The notes under the pieces: model-generated
What the model was told of the DNA's origin: nothing
What the model saw: only the letters and a program-made list of their open reading frames with translations
Database searches by the model: none
DNA from: Elusimicrobia bacterium RIFCSPLOWO2_02_FULL_39_32
GTDB taxonomy: Bacteria > Elusimicrobiota > Elusimicrobia > 2-02-FULL-39-32
NCBI GenBank assembly: GCA_001800135.1
Contig: MGUU01000020.1
Coordinates: 40,649-104,648 of the forward strand
DNA: 64,000 nt
Direction: 5' to 3'
Made by a program: the position numbers and the translations under genes
In this document: piece after piece, positions 30,218-38,882 of the stretch
Layout: every line of letters starts with the position of its first letter
How positions within the stretch are numbered: position 1 is the stretch's first letter

Positions 30218-31131
30218 AAAAGACAATTTCTTTAGATTCGTGCGCAAAAAGCCAATTCAATTCTAACGGAATAAATAATATTTTACGATTACTCCTTTTA
30301 TTTTTTATGTTTATTTTTATCCCTTATGCGGCAGAGAGCGCTGTATTTGAATCTCAAGGGTTGGGAGCAAGAGCAGCAGGCATGGGAGGAAGTTTTGTGG
30401 CTGTGGCTGAAGATTATTCTTCGATTTTCTGGAACCCTTCCGGGATCGCATTGGTCAATGAAAAAACATTACATTCTGAATATAAAAATCTATATGGTTT
30501 AGGGCTGCTTCGTTACATAACAGCTGGCTACCTCCAGCCTCAAGTTGGCAAAGGAACCGTTGCCTTTAGCTGGTACCGCTTAGACACCATTGGAGAAGCG
30601 AGTTTTCTAGATTATTCAGAAAATACTTTAGTTTTCTCTTATGCCACTCACTATTTTAAGCCCCTATATTTAGGACTAAACGGCAAATATTACAGGGTTC
30701 ATAGTTCTATTGGCGCAAGCGGCATGGGTTTAGATCTAGGGCTAACCTATGTTTTAAAAGAGCCTTGGCTAGTGTTAGGCGCAGGTGTTCAGGATATCAA
30801 TCGAACCGTAATCACATGGGATTCAGGGGTTAAGGAGAGATTACCAATTCAAGTTAGGGCAGGCGCTTCCAGCAGAATTTTTCCAGATACTTTATTAGGA
30901 GCCCAGGTTGAATGGCAAGATCAAACGCGCCAAACCCATCGGCTTGGAATTGAGCAAGGCTTTTTTAACCGCGTGATGCGGATAAGGCTGGGAGGAGTAG
31001 AAAGAGAACAAGAGCTGCGATTTACCTGGGGTTTAGGATTAAAATATAAATCTTTACTGTTGGATTTTGGCTGGGAAAGAGAAAAAAAACTAGGAGATAC
31101 TTTTAGTTATTCATTGACCTTAAAATTATGA
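30214..31131 (+). CDS. PorV/PorQ-like outer-membrane beta-barrel protein
   Basis: 305 residues from a GTG that overlaps the preceding stop. After an N-terminal hydrophobic signal (about 24-42) comes GARAAGMGGSFVAVAEDYSS followed by FWNPSGIA. This is the hallmark of the PorV/PorQ (UPF0164, FadL-related) family of outer-membrane proteins. Alternating strands continue to the aromatic/hydrophobic end SYSLTLKL. In Bacteroidetes such proteins serve the type IX secretion system or attach its cargo. Here the two upstream genes have FlgD/CHU_C-like tails, so a comparable docking role is possible but unproven. Tightly coupled on both sides. Confidence 0.75.
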   Translation: MKKTISLDSCAKSQFNSNGINNILRLLLLFFMFIFIPYAAESAVFESQGLGARAAGMGGSFVAVAEDYSSIFWNPSGIALVNEKTLHSEYKNLYGLGLLRYITAGYLQPQVGKGTVAFSWYRLDTIGEASFLDYSENTLVFSYATHYFKPLYLGLNGKYYRVHSSIGASGMGLDLGLTYVLKEPWLVLGAGVQDINRTVITWDSGVKERLPIQVRAGASSRIFPDTLLGAQVEWQDQTRQTHRLGIEQGFFNRVMRIRLGGVEREQELRFTWGLGLKYKSLLLDFGWEREKKLGDTFSYSLTLKL

Positions 31132-32996
31132 TTAAAAAAATATTTTTTTTCTTCATTTTATTTACAATACTTTTAGGAATGAAATTCTTAAATCCTCTTT
31201 TAGCTTTAACTAAAGGGGATGTCTTAGTCATGGATGATTTTAATATTAAGAAAATGATGAATAAAAGGAATGGAGCTATCGGCACATGGAAAAGCAACCC
31301 AAATGATACCAGTCAATGGTGTGAAATTGCGCATGATGGGCAAACCTATCTTGGGGAGAGAGGCTCTTCCTTAAGAATAAATTACAATGTGGAAAGCTAC
31401 ATGAAGACCTATGTTGAATCGCGTGAGCGAATTAGCTCTCAAGAGCATGGGTTTCATGCTGTGGCTTTTAACGGAATCTATATGGGTTTGCAAAAATTGG
31501 ATTCCACGCCTTTCCGCTATTTTGTTTTTTCAGTTAGAGGAGATCCTACTCAAGGCTACACTAGAAAATTTAAAGTGGAATTCAAAGATGGTAAAAGGGC
31601 GATTTCTTATTATGTGGATGGGATCACATCTGATTGGAAAAGATTTTTTATTCCTTTGCGCCAATTTGCCGCAACACTTAATTTAAAAGAACTGCAAGAG
31701 ATTGTTTTTGTATTTGACTCCAATGTAACTTTAGGCAAAGGAACCCTTTATCTGGATGAGCTTTATTTTTCGACCAGCATGGTTGAAATTGAGGACTATT
31801 ACGATTATCTTGAATCTCTGGCGATTGCTCAATCCCAACCTGCTCCAGATCCAATCCCTAAGCCCCCTCCTCCAGCGGAAATTCCAGACACTCTTTCTCC
31901 TTTGGTAGATCAAGCGCTTCAAAGAGAACAAGGAGAAATTGAGACTGCGGCAAAAGCAGCGCAATTAGAAGTGCGTCGGGATGAAAAGAATGTAATGGTC
32001 ACAACTTATATTCTTTTTGAAACCAATAAAGCGGTAATTTTAGACAGCGAATATGAAAATTTAAAAAAAGTAGCGCAATTGATTAAAGATCATCCTAACT
32101 TTTTCATTGAAATTCATGGACACACGGATAGCGTGGGAGGAGAGGAATATAATTTTGATCTTTCCTTAAATAGATCCAGAGCCGTTAAAAAATATTTAGC
32201 GGAGATTGAAGGATTGGAATTAGATCACCTTATGATTTATGGCTGGGGATTAAAAAAACCTGTTGAAACCAATGAAACTGAGGAGGGTAGGGCAAAAAAT
32301 CGTAGGGTAGAATTTGTTTTTCAAACCATGCCCACTTTTCCAGCTTACTCAATAAGGAATGAGGTTAAGATAGATGGAAATCTTGAAGAATGGCAAAAGG
32401 TTGAAAGCCTGCATTTAAATGCGCTAAAACATCTAGAATCAGGAAAAATTACAAATGAAGACGATTTTTCAGATGAGATTTTTTTTCAGTTTGATCAAAA
32501 GAATCTTTATTTTGCGGCAAAGGTTAAGGACAATGAGGTGGTTTGTTTAAGAACCAATAAACACATTTACATTACGGACGTTATTGAACTTTTTATTGAT
32601 CCAAATAATGACAATTTTTTCTGGAAAAATGAAAATGATTTTCAAATTGGGCTTACTCCTTCCGGGCCTGAAAAATTGCCGCAAACTTGGGCTTGGTTTC
32701 AAAATCGTAAGCCCACATCTGATGAAATTCAAATAGCGTCTAAAATAGTTCCCGGAGGCTATCAAATAGAGGCAGCGATCTCTTTTAAATTTTTATCTTT
32801 TTCTCTTGCGGAAAATATACAGCAAAGAGTTGAGCTCAATTCTCTTGAACCTATATCCTTAGGGATGTCAGTGGCGCTGCACGATCTGGATTTGGAAGAC
32901 AAAACTAGGGAAGCTAAATTGAATTGGCATTTTGTTAAAAATCCAAAAAATATGGAACAGATACAGTTAGGCATCCTAAACTTAATAAAAATTTAA
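31128..32996 (+). CDS. OmpA-domain protein flanked by CIA30-like and CBM9-like modules
   Basis: 622 residues with signal peptide (hydrophobic 5-27). Order: CIA30/CBM11-like module about 30-220; Pro-rich linker near 236-250; OmpA/MotB peptidoglycan-binding domain about 288-401 with the signature IEIHGHTDSVGGEEYN...LNRSRAVKKYL...GWGLKKPVE and NRRVEF; CBM9-like module about 412-622 (VKIDGNLEEWQK, IELFIDPNNDN, LNWHF). It would sit in the outer membrane or periplasm, hold peptidoglycan and bind sugar on either side. The CBM9-like part resembles the C-terminal half of the glucoamylase-family gene at 42217. ATGA overlap with the gene before. Confidence 0.85.
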   Translation: MIKKIFFFFILFTILLGMKFLNPLLALTKGDVLVMDDFNIKKMMNKRNGAIGTWKSNPNDTSQWCEIAHDGQTYLGERGSSLRINYNVESYMKTYVESRERISSQEHGFHAVAFNGIYMGLQKLDSTPFRYFVFSVRGDPTQGYTRKFKVEFKDGKRAISYYVDGITSDWKRFFIPLRQFAATLNLKELQEIVFVFDSNVTLGKGTLYLDELYFSTSMVEIEDYYDYLESLAIAQSQPAPDPIPKPPPPAEIPDTLSPLVDQALQREQGEIETAAKAAQLEVRRDEKNVMVTTYILFETNKAVILDSEYENLKKVAQLIKDHPNFFIEIHGHTDSVGGEEYNFDLSLNRSRAVKKYLAEIEGLELDHLMIYGWGLKKPVETNETEEGRAKNRRVEFVFQTMPTFPAYSIRNEVKIDGNLEEWQKVESLHLNALKHLESGKITNEDDFSDEIFFQFDQKNLYFAAKVKDNEVVCLRTNKHIYITDVIELFIDPNNDNFFWKNENDFQIGLTPSGPEKLPQTWAWFQNRKPTSDEIQIASKIVPGGYQIEAAISFKFLSFSLAENIQQRVELNSLEPISLGMSVALHDLDLEDKTREAKLNWHFVKNPKNMEQIQLGILNLIKI

Positions 32997-33008
32997 AAGG
33001 GCTTTAAA

Positions 33009-35636
33009 ATGAAAATAATATTGAACCCGCATCTTCTAATAGGACGTTGGAGCCAACGAGCGATAACGGAATTTTTCTTTACTTTTTTTACTCTTTTTCT
33101 TCTTTTTGGAATTTCAAATGATTTTCTTTATGCAAGAGGGGAAAGTGTGGAAAATTTCGATGATGTGCGCGGCAGCGCATTTTCTTTTAAGGATGAAAAA
33201 GGCACATTGCTGCAAGTTTCCATTAATGAAGCGGATGAGGTAAGAAATAATGTGGTTACTCTCCATTATGATGTGGTGAAAGAAGGATGGGCAGGGTGGG
33301 GACTCTCTTTAAAAGGAATCAATTTAGAGGACTACACCTGGCTTACCTTTTATATTAAGGGTGAAAAAGGGGGAGAGGATTTTGAAATTGGCATTAAAAA
33401 TAAAGCGAATGCGGAAAAGAAACTCTTGATCAGCCGTTTTATTGATGTAAGCACGGAGTGGAGAAAAGTAAAAATACCTTTAAAAGAGTTTGAAGGGGTG
33501 GATATTACCTCCATGGATAATTTAAATCTTGGTTTTAATGATCAGTCTGGCAAAGGAACCATTCTTCTGGATGATTTTCAGTTTGAGGTTCCAGACACAT
33601 CTCAAGAAGGGATTGGATTAGGCAGCATGGTGCAGGTAAATAAAGTTCTAGTGGATAGTTTTGAACGATCTAACCCTACGGATGTTTATCTGGTTTATAC
33701 CGGAGATGAATCCTCTTTAGAATTAAACGCTTCCAGAATAGTAAAAGAAGGGGATTTTGCCATGGACCTAGATTACACGCTTTCTACTGCCAGGGGCTGG
33801 GGATCCTGGGTCAGCGCCAGGTGGCAGGCAAAAGAGGTGACTTTAGATTGGCGAGGGGCAGATGCGATTAAAATGTGGGTGAAGGGCGATGGTTCTGGAA
33901 ATATTATGCGCTTTTCCTTAATTGATGCGGATGGAGAACGATGGAATTATGACGATCCTGAAATCTTAAAACTAAGCCAGTGGGATCTAATGGAAATGCC
34001 AATTAATAAATTTACGCAAGAAGAAAAATGGACACAAAAAAATCAGGCTTTGGATTTAGACCAAATTAGGGGCTATGAAATTACGATCATAAGCGTGGGT
34101 GGTTCAAAGTCCTCGCCGGGAGTAAAAACTTCTGCTGGCAAAATTCAGGTGGACTATCTTTATGTTACTGGAGAGGCGATTGCTCAGGTCTGGGCTCAGC
34201 CTCCAAAAATTGTGGAGAAAGAAAAAATTAGAATATTAAGGATAGGGAACATAGAATTTAATGGTCAGCTCTTTACAGAATTTTTAAATGCGCCTGAACA
34301 AAAAAGCACTGTCAACCATTTTGGAAAACTAATCGCTAACGGCAAGGTAGGCAACTACAGCGCTAAATTTGAAATTGCCGCAGAGTCCCAGGAATTTGGG
34401 GAAGCAGCTAGGTACAGCATTGCGGAATCCACAGCCTCAGGCAGCACTGCCGTGACTCAATCCTCAAGAGAAATGCAGGTCAATCTGCAAGGATTCGCCA
34501 ATAATATATCTCCTTATCTTACCCAGATAACTGTGGGAAATCTTTTTGTGGATTATTCGCCGTTTACTTTTTCTCCGGTATTTGGATTTAAAGGATTGAG
34601 CGTGGAAGGGGATCTAAATAGAATTAATTATCACGCCTTTGTCTTAAAACACAAATATGATTCTTTTACCATTGGCTCCCGAACAAAATTTTATTGGGAG
34701 GGATTTAGATTTTCCGGCATAACTGTATATTATAGAGAAACCGCTAAAATTAATGATTCAAGCGTTTTAAAAGATGGCACCTTACAAAAATCTAAAGATC
34801 TCCAATTACAGGAAGTTCAAAACGACTGGGTTTACACATTAGATTTAGACAGAGCTTTTTGGGATGACAAAATAGCTTTTGGAGGAACCTTTGGATACAA
34901 TCGTTATACGCAAAGAGCGCAAGTGGATAGGAGCAATCCTTTTGATCCTGTTTTTGTGAACCTTTTAGACCCTGCTTTACAAGTGGATGGTTTTATGGGA
35001 AGGGGACGCGTTGCCTTAAATTCCATTTACATCCCGGGACTCAAAATTAACTATGAAATTCGTTCTGTGGATACAAACTTTAAGCCTCGTTACCGTCAAA
35101 GCCCGATCTCTTTTGATGATTCAGAAAGCGATCAAAAAGGGCATAATATAAGGGCAGTGGAATCCTGGAGAGGTTTGGTAGGGTCGGTTGAATATGATAC
35201 AATTAAACGCAATGTGAATGATTCTTATTTTAAGAATCGCGCAAACTATGGAATTGGCTACTATGGTTTTGACAAAATGGACATTGCTTTTAGCCAAGAG
35301 ATTCGCAGGGAAGAATATGTTAATACCAGCAACAGGACTTCCGTTGCTTATAATAAAAACGAAAAAGTCATTGTCAGCGAACTTTATATAAGAACACAAA
35401 TAAATCCAAAACTCGCATTTTTCATAAGGCCAAAAAGAGAAGATATTGAACATCCTGGGAGCGGGAAAACTTTTGTGACTGAAGCGCTTTACGGCAAACT
35501 GGAATATTTTCCAATGACAAACCTAAAAATTTTAGGAGAATTTAGAACCACACATTTTGGCAGCACGGATTTTGAACCTAAGGGATTTCCTTATGACGAC
35601 AATTTTGTTCGCGGCAGCATAGAATTTAATTTCTAA
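33009..35636 (+). CDS. Outer-membrane beta-barrel protein with two N-terminal CBM11/CIA30-like modules
   Basis: 875 residues; the long N-terminal hydrophobic stretch (about 20-42) reads as a signal peptide. Two CIA30/CBM11-like modules (about 45-200 and 215-395; 'WLTFYIKGEKGG...ILLDDFQFEV' and 'MWVKGDGSGN...IQVDYLYV') are followed by about 460 residues of alternating, aromatic-rich strands. The last residues RGSIEFNF end in Phe, the usual signal for BAM-mediated barrel insertion. It is a candidate surface receptor or porin for the glycan handled by this locus, replacing SusC-type receptors. There is no TonB box or plug domain to see. The start of the next gene overlaps its stop by one base. 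Confidence 0.7.
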   Translation: MKIILNPHLLIGRWSQRAITEFFFTFFTLFLLFGISNDFLYARGESVENFDDVRGSAFSFKDEKGTLLQVSINEADEVRNNVVTLHYDVVKEGWAGWGLSLKGINLEDYTWLTFYIKGEKGGEDFEIGIKNKANAEKKLLISRFIDVSTEWRKVKIPLKEFEGVDITSMDNLNLGFNDQSGKGTILLDDFQFEVPDTSQEGIGLGSMVQVNKVLVDSFERSNPTDVYLVYTGDESSLELNASRIVKEGDFAMDLDYTLSTARGWGSWVSARWQAKEVTLDWRGADAIKMWVKGDGSGNIMRFSLIDADGERWNYDDPEILKLSQWDLMEMPINKFTQEEKWTQKNQALDLDQIRGYEITIISVGGSKSSPGVKTSAGKIQVDYLYVTGEAIAQVWAQPPKIVEKEKIRILRIGNIEFNGQLFTEFLNAPEQKSTVNHFGKLIANGKVGNYSAKFEIAAESQEFGEAARYSIAESTASGSTAVTQSSREMQVNLQGFANNISPYLTQITVGNLFVDYSPFTFSPVFGFKGLSVEGDLNRINYHAFVLKHKYDSFTIGSRTKFYWEGFRFSGITVYYRETAKINDSSVLKDGTLQKSKDLQLQEVQNDWVYTLDLDRAFWDDKIAFGGTFGYNRYTQRAQVDRSNPFDPVFVNLLDPALQVDGFMGRGRVALNSIYIPGLKINYEIRSVDTNFKPRYRQSPISFDDSESDQKGHNIRAVESWRGLVGSVEYDTIKRNVNDSYFKNRANYGIGYYGFDKMDIAFSQEIRREEYVNTSNRTSVAYNKNEKVIVSELYIRTQINPKLAFFIRPKREDIEHPGSGKTFVTEALYGKLEYFPMTNLKILGEFRTTHFGSTDFEPKGFPYDDNFVRGSIEFNF

Positions 35637-37966
35637 TGCTAAAAACCTCCCCAAGTTTTCTAAAAGTTATTTTACAATTTTTAGTTTTTGCCTTATTCCT
35701 TTCCTTCATCCCTTCTACATCTTTTTCTAAACCCAATTCTGGTTTAATTTCTTCTAACTCAAAAGCCCTGACAGTTTGGGCCATGGGAGAAGAGGGTTTA
35801 AGAATTTCTATCATGGCTCGGAAATTTGAACAGGAAAATCCAGGAGTTGTGATCAAAACTCAAGCCATTCCTTGGGATGCCGCTCATGAAAAATTATTGA
35901 CCTCTGTTGTGGGAGGTTTGCCGCCGGATGTTTCGCAAATGGGCACCACATGGATGGCGGAATTCGCCACGCTCAATGCGTTTGAACCATTGGAATCCTA
36001 TATTCAACAATCTAAAATTATTCAGAAGGAAAAATTTTTTGAAGGTTCTTGGAATACAAATGTAGTTGGCAATAAAGTGTTTGGCGTGCCTTGGTATGTG
36101 GATACTCGCGTTCTTTTTTATAGAAAAGATCTTTTAAAGGAAGCGGGTTTTGAAAACGCGCCAAAAACTTGGGAAGAATTTAAAGCAGCCTGTAGAGCTC
36201 TAACAAAAGATTTAGATGGGGATAAAAAAACCGATCGTTATGGAATCGCGTTGCCTGTGCGCGGATGGGGAGTTTTTCTTCCCTTTGTTTGGCAAAATGG
36301 GGGAGATGTTTTTCACCCCACACAACCGGAATTTAAAGAAGCGTTAGAATATTACATGAGTTTCTTTAGAGAAAATCTTACCCCCCATGGCAGGGCTGCG
36401 GACATGGATATTTTCCAAGCTTTTCGCACAGGTTTTTACCCTATGTTTATTTCAGGCCCATGGATGGTTGACCTAGTGCATAAAGAGCTGCCGGAGTTAG
36501 ATGGAAAATGGGGAGTTGCGGTCTTGCCGGGAAAAAAGAAAAGAACTTCTTTTGTTGGCGGCTGTAATTTAGTGGTATTTAAAGATTCAAAAAAGAAAGA
36601 GTTAGCTTGGAAATTCGTAGAATTTTTATCTAGACCCGACATACAAATAGAATGGCACCGCATCATGAAAAGCCTGCCAGCAGTGAAACTTGCATGGGAG
36701 GATCCCTTGCTGAGAGATCATCCCATGCTCAGGGTTTTTGGAGAGCAGATGCAAGAGACTCAAAGCCCTCCCCAGCTTCCAGAATGGGAACAGATCGCTG
36801 ATACTCTAGAAACCAGAACAGAAGCGATGATTCTAGGACAAACTATTTTAGATGGAAATGTTTCAAACAGTCTAAGTTCTTTGGAAAAGGAGATTGAAAT
36901 CATTCTTTCTAAATCCAAATCCAGTAAGGGCGGGATTAAAACATCTTTAACATTTTTTGTTCTTACGATCTTTGGCATCCTTGCATTTTTCACCTTCTGG
37001 AAATATAAATTTTTTATTAAAAGCAGATTCATAGAATCTCGAAAAATCCCCAGATTAGAATCCAATAAAACATTTTTTCTTAGTTTAAAAAGATCCTTCT
37101 CCGGATATTGTTTTATAGTGCCAAGCGTTACCATCTTAGTTCTTTTTCTTTTTGTCCCTATCCTTGCTTCTTTTTTCATTAGTTTAACTGACTGGAATAT
37201 CTATGGTTTAGCTGACCGCTCCAGCGTTGGCTTCATTGGTTTAAGAAATTATAAAAAAGTTCTTCAGGATGCGATCTTCTGGAAATCTTTGTGGAACACT
37301 CTTTTTTTTACTGGAGTGGGGGTTCCATTTACAGTGATGATCTCTTTGCTCTGCGCCACTGTCTTAAATGAAAAATTCGTTAAACTTAAAACATTTTTTA
37401 GAACCGCTTATTTCGTGCCTGTTGTTTCTACGATTGTGGCAGTAGCTGTGATTTGGCGCTGGCTCTATAACCCGGAATTTGGGCTATTGAACTACATGTT
37501 GAAAAGCATGTCTTTGCCTGAATTCAACTGGCTGGCGGATCCGCGCACGGCTCTAGCTTCCTTAATTTTAATGGCTGCTTGGAAAAATTTTGGATATAAC
37601 ATGATCATATTTTTAGCGGGTTTACAGAGCATTCCAGAAACCCTATATGAATCCGCTAGAATAGATGGAGCCAATGCCTGGCAGCTTTTCTTGCATGTGA
37701 CTTTGCCGGGGTTAAGAAGCATTATGGTTTTTGTTGTGATCATGAGCACCATTGGATATTTGCAATTTTTTGCTGAACCTTATGTGATGACAAAAGGGGG
37801 ACCTTTAAATTCCACCATGTCCATTGTGCTTTACATGTATAACCAAGGCTTTAAATTTTTTGAATTAGGCTATGCCTCTAGTTTAGCTTACATTCTTTTC
37901 GGCATTATTTTCATATTTACTTTTATACAGATGCGTTTAAGAAAAAGCGGTTTTGAAGTTAACTAA
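35636..37966 (+). CDS. Fused sugar-binding protein and MalF-type ABC permease
   Basis: 776 residues, about the sum of a solute-binding protein (400) and a permease (300). A signal peptide (1-32) leads into a type-1 binding protein: LTVWAMGEEG, FEQENPGVVI, PPDVSQMGTTWMAEFA, VFGVPWYVDTRVLFYRKDLL, PMFISGPWM. A membrane helix at about 436-457 is followed from about 489 by a MalF-like permease with the EAA loop 'ESARIDGANAWQLFLHVTLPGL' (about 672-692). The binding domain would thus be tethered to the transporter on the periplasmic side. No frameshift or stop lies between the halves, so the fusion looks real. MalG and MalK partners are in the same locus. Confidence 0.9.
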   Translation: MLKTSPSFLKVILQFLVFALFLSFIPSTSFSKPNSGLISSNSKALTVWAMGEEGLRISIMARKFEQENPGVVIKTQAIPWDAAHEKLLTSVVGGLPPDVSQMGTTWMAEFATLNAFEPLESYIQQSKIIQKEKFFEGSWNTNVVGNKVFGVPWYVDTRVLFYRKDLLKEAGFENAPKTWEEFKAACRALTKDLDGDKKTDRYGIALPVRGWGVFLPFVWQNGGDVFHPTQPEFKEALEYYMSFFRENLTPHGRAADMDIFQAFRTGFYPMFISGPWMVDLVHKELPELDGKWGVAVLPGKKKRTSFVGGCNLVVFKDSKKKELAWKFVEFLSRPDIQIEWHRIMKSLPAVKLAWEDPLLRDHPMLRVFGEQMQETQSPPQLPEWEQIADTLETRTEAMILGQTILDGNVSNSLSSLEKEIEIILSKSKSSKGGIKTSLTFFVLTIFGILAFFTFWKYKFFIKSRFIESRKIPRLESNKTFFLSLKRSFSGYCFIVPSVTILVLFLFVPILASFFISLTDWNIYGLADRSSVGFIGLRNYKKVLQDAIFWKSLWNTLFFTGVGVPFTVMISLLCATVLNEKFVKLKTFFRTAYFVPVVSTIVAVAVIWRWLYNPEFGLLNYMLKSMSLPEFNWLADPRTALASLILMAAWKNFGYNMIIFLAGLQSIPETLYESARIDGANAWQLFLHVTLPGLRSIMVFVVIMSTIGYLQFFAEPYVMTKGGPLNSTMSIVLYMYNQGFKFFELGYASSLAYILFGIIFIFTFIQMRLRKSGFEVN

Positions 37967-38001
37967 ATTTGAAATTTTTTAAGATAAAATAAAGGACTAA
38001 C

Positions 38002-38856
38002 ATGGCAAATTGGGCAGGTTTTCAAAAATATAAAACAATCAAAACCATAGAAAAATTTTGGCTTCACATGGCATTGCTTTTAGGGCTGTTATTCACTATC
38101 GCTCCTTTTGTTTGGATGGTCTCCACCTCTTTTAAACCCGGAGGAGGCATATTTTCTTATCCGCCAAAATGGTTTCCAGACCATCCAACCTTAGAGTGGT
38201 ACAGACAACTTTTTAAAGATGTGGATTTTCTTCTTCATTTTAAAAATAGCCTGATTGTTTCCATTACAACCACTTTTTTTAATCTTTTCTTTTGCAGTTT
38301 AGCGGGTTATGCTTTTGCAAAATTAAGGTTCTTAGGAAGAGATAAAATTTTTACTCTGCTTATGGCAACTCTCATGGTCCCGGGACAAATCACCATGATC
38401 CCAGTTTTTCTTTTTCTAAAACAGCTGGGTCTTTTAAACAGTTATTGGGGGCTGATCCTGCCTGCATCCGTAGGGATTTTTGGGATATTTTTAGTGAGGC
38501 AATTCATGATGACCATTCCAGACGATTTAATTGAGGCTGCCCGGATTGATGGCTGTTCAGAATTTAGAATTTATTGGAACGTGATCCTTCCTCTTTGTAA
38601 GCCTGTGCTGGCTACTTTAGGAATCTTCACTTTTATGGGCTCTTGGAATGATTTTCTTTGGCCTTTAATTGTAATGATTGGCGAAGAACGATACACCTTG
38701 CCTGTTGCTTTGGCGAATTTAAGCGGTCAATTTGCCACAAAGTTTGGACTTTTAATGGCAGGAGCAGTAGTGGTAGTGATGCCGATTATCCTTATTTTTG
38801 TTTTTGCTCAAAAATATGTGATTCGCGGGATCGCTACTACCGGTTTAAAAGAATAG
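38002..38856 (+). CDS. MalG-type sugar ABC transporter permease
   Basis: 284 residues, the standard length. First helix after IEKFWLHMALLLGLLFTIAPF; six membrane helices; EAA loop DLIEAARIDGCSEFRIYWNV, where the ATPase docks; C-terminus FAQKYVIRGIATTGLKE typical of the MalG/CUT1 group. AAAGGA lies before the ATG, 35 bases after the permease-fusion gene. Partner of the upstream fused permease and of the MalK-like ATPase at 47243. CUT1 systems usually import oligosaccharides. Confidence 0.93.
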   Translation: MANWAGFQKYKTIKTIEKFWLHMALLLGLLFTIAPFVWMVSTSFKPGGGIFSYPPKWFPDHPTLEWYRQLFKDVDFLLHFKNSLIVSITTTFFNLFFCSLAGYAFAKLRFLGRDKIFTLLMATLMVPGQITMIPVFLFLKQLGLLNSYWGLILPASVGIFGIFLVRQFMMTIPDDLIEAARIDGCSEFRIYWNVILPLCKPVLATLGIFTFMGSWNDFLWPLIVMIGEERYTLPVALANLSGQFATKFGLLMAGAVVVVMPIILIFVFAQKYVIRGIATTGLKE

Positions 38857-38882
38857 TTTCTTTTAATTTTTAAACAATAAAG

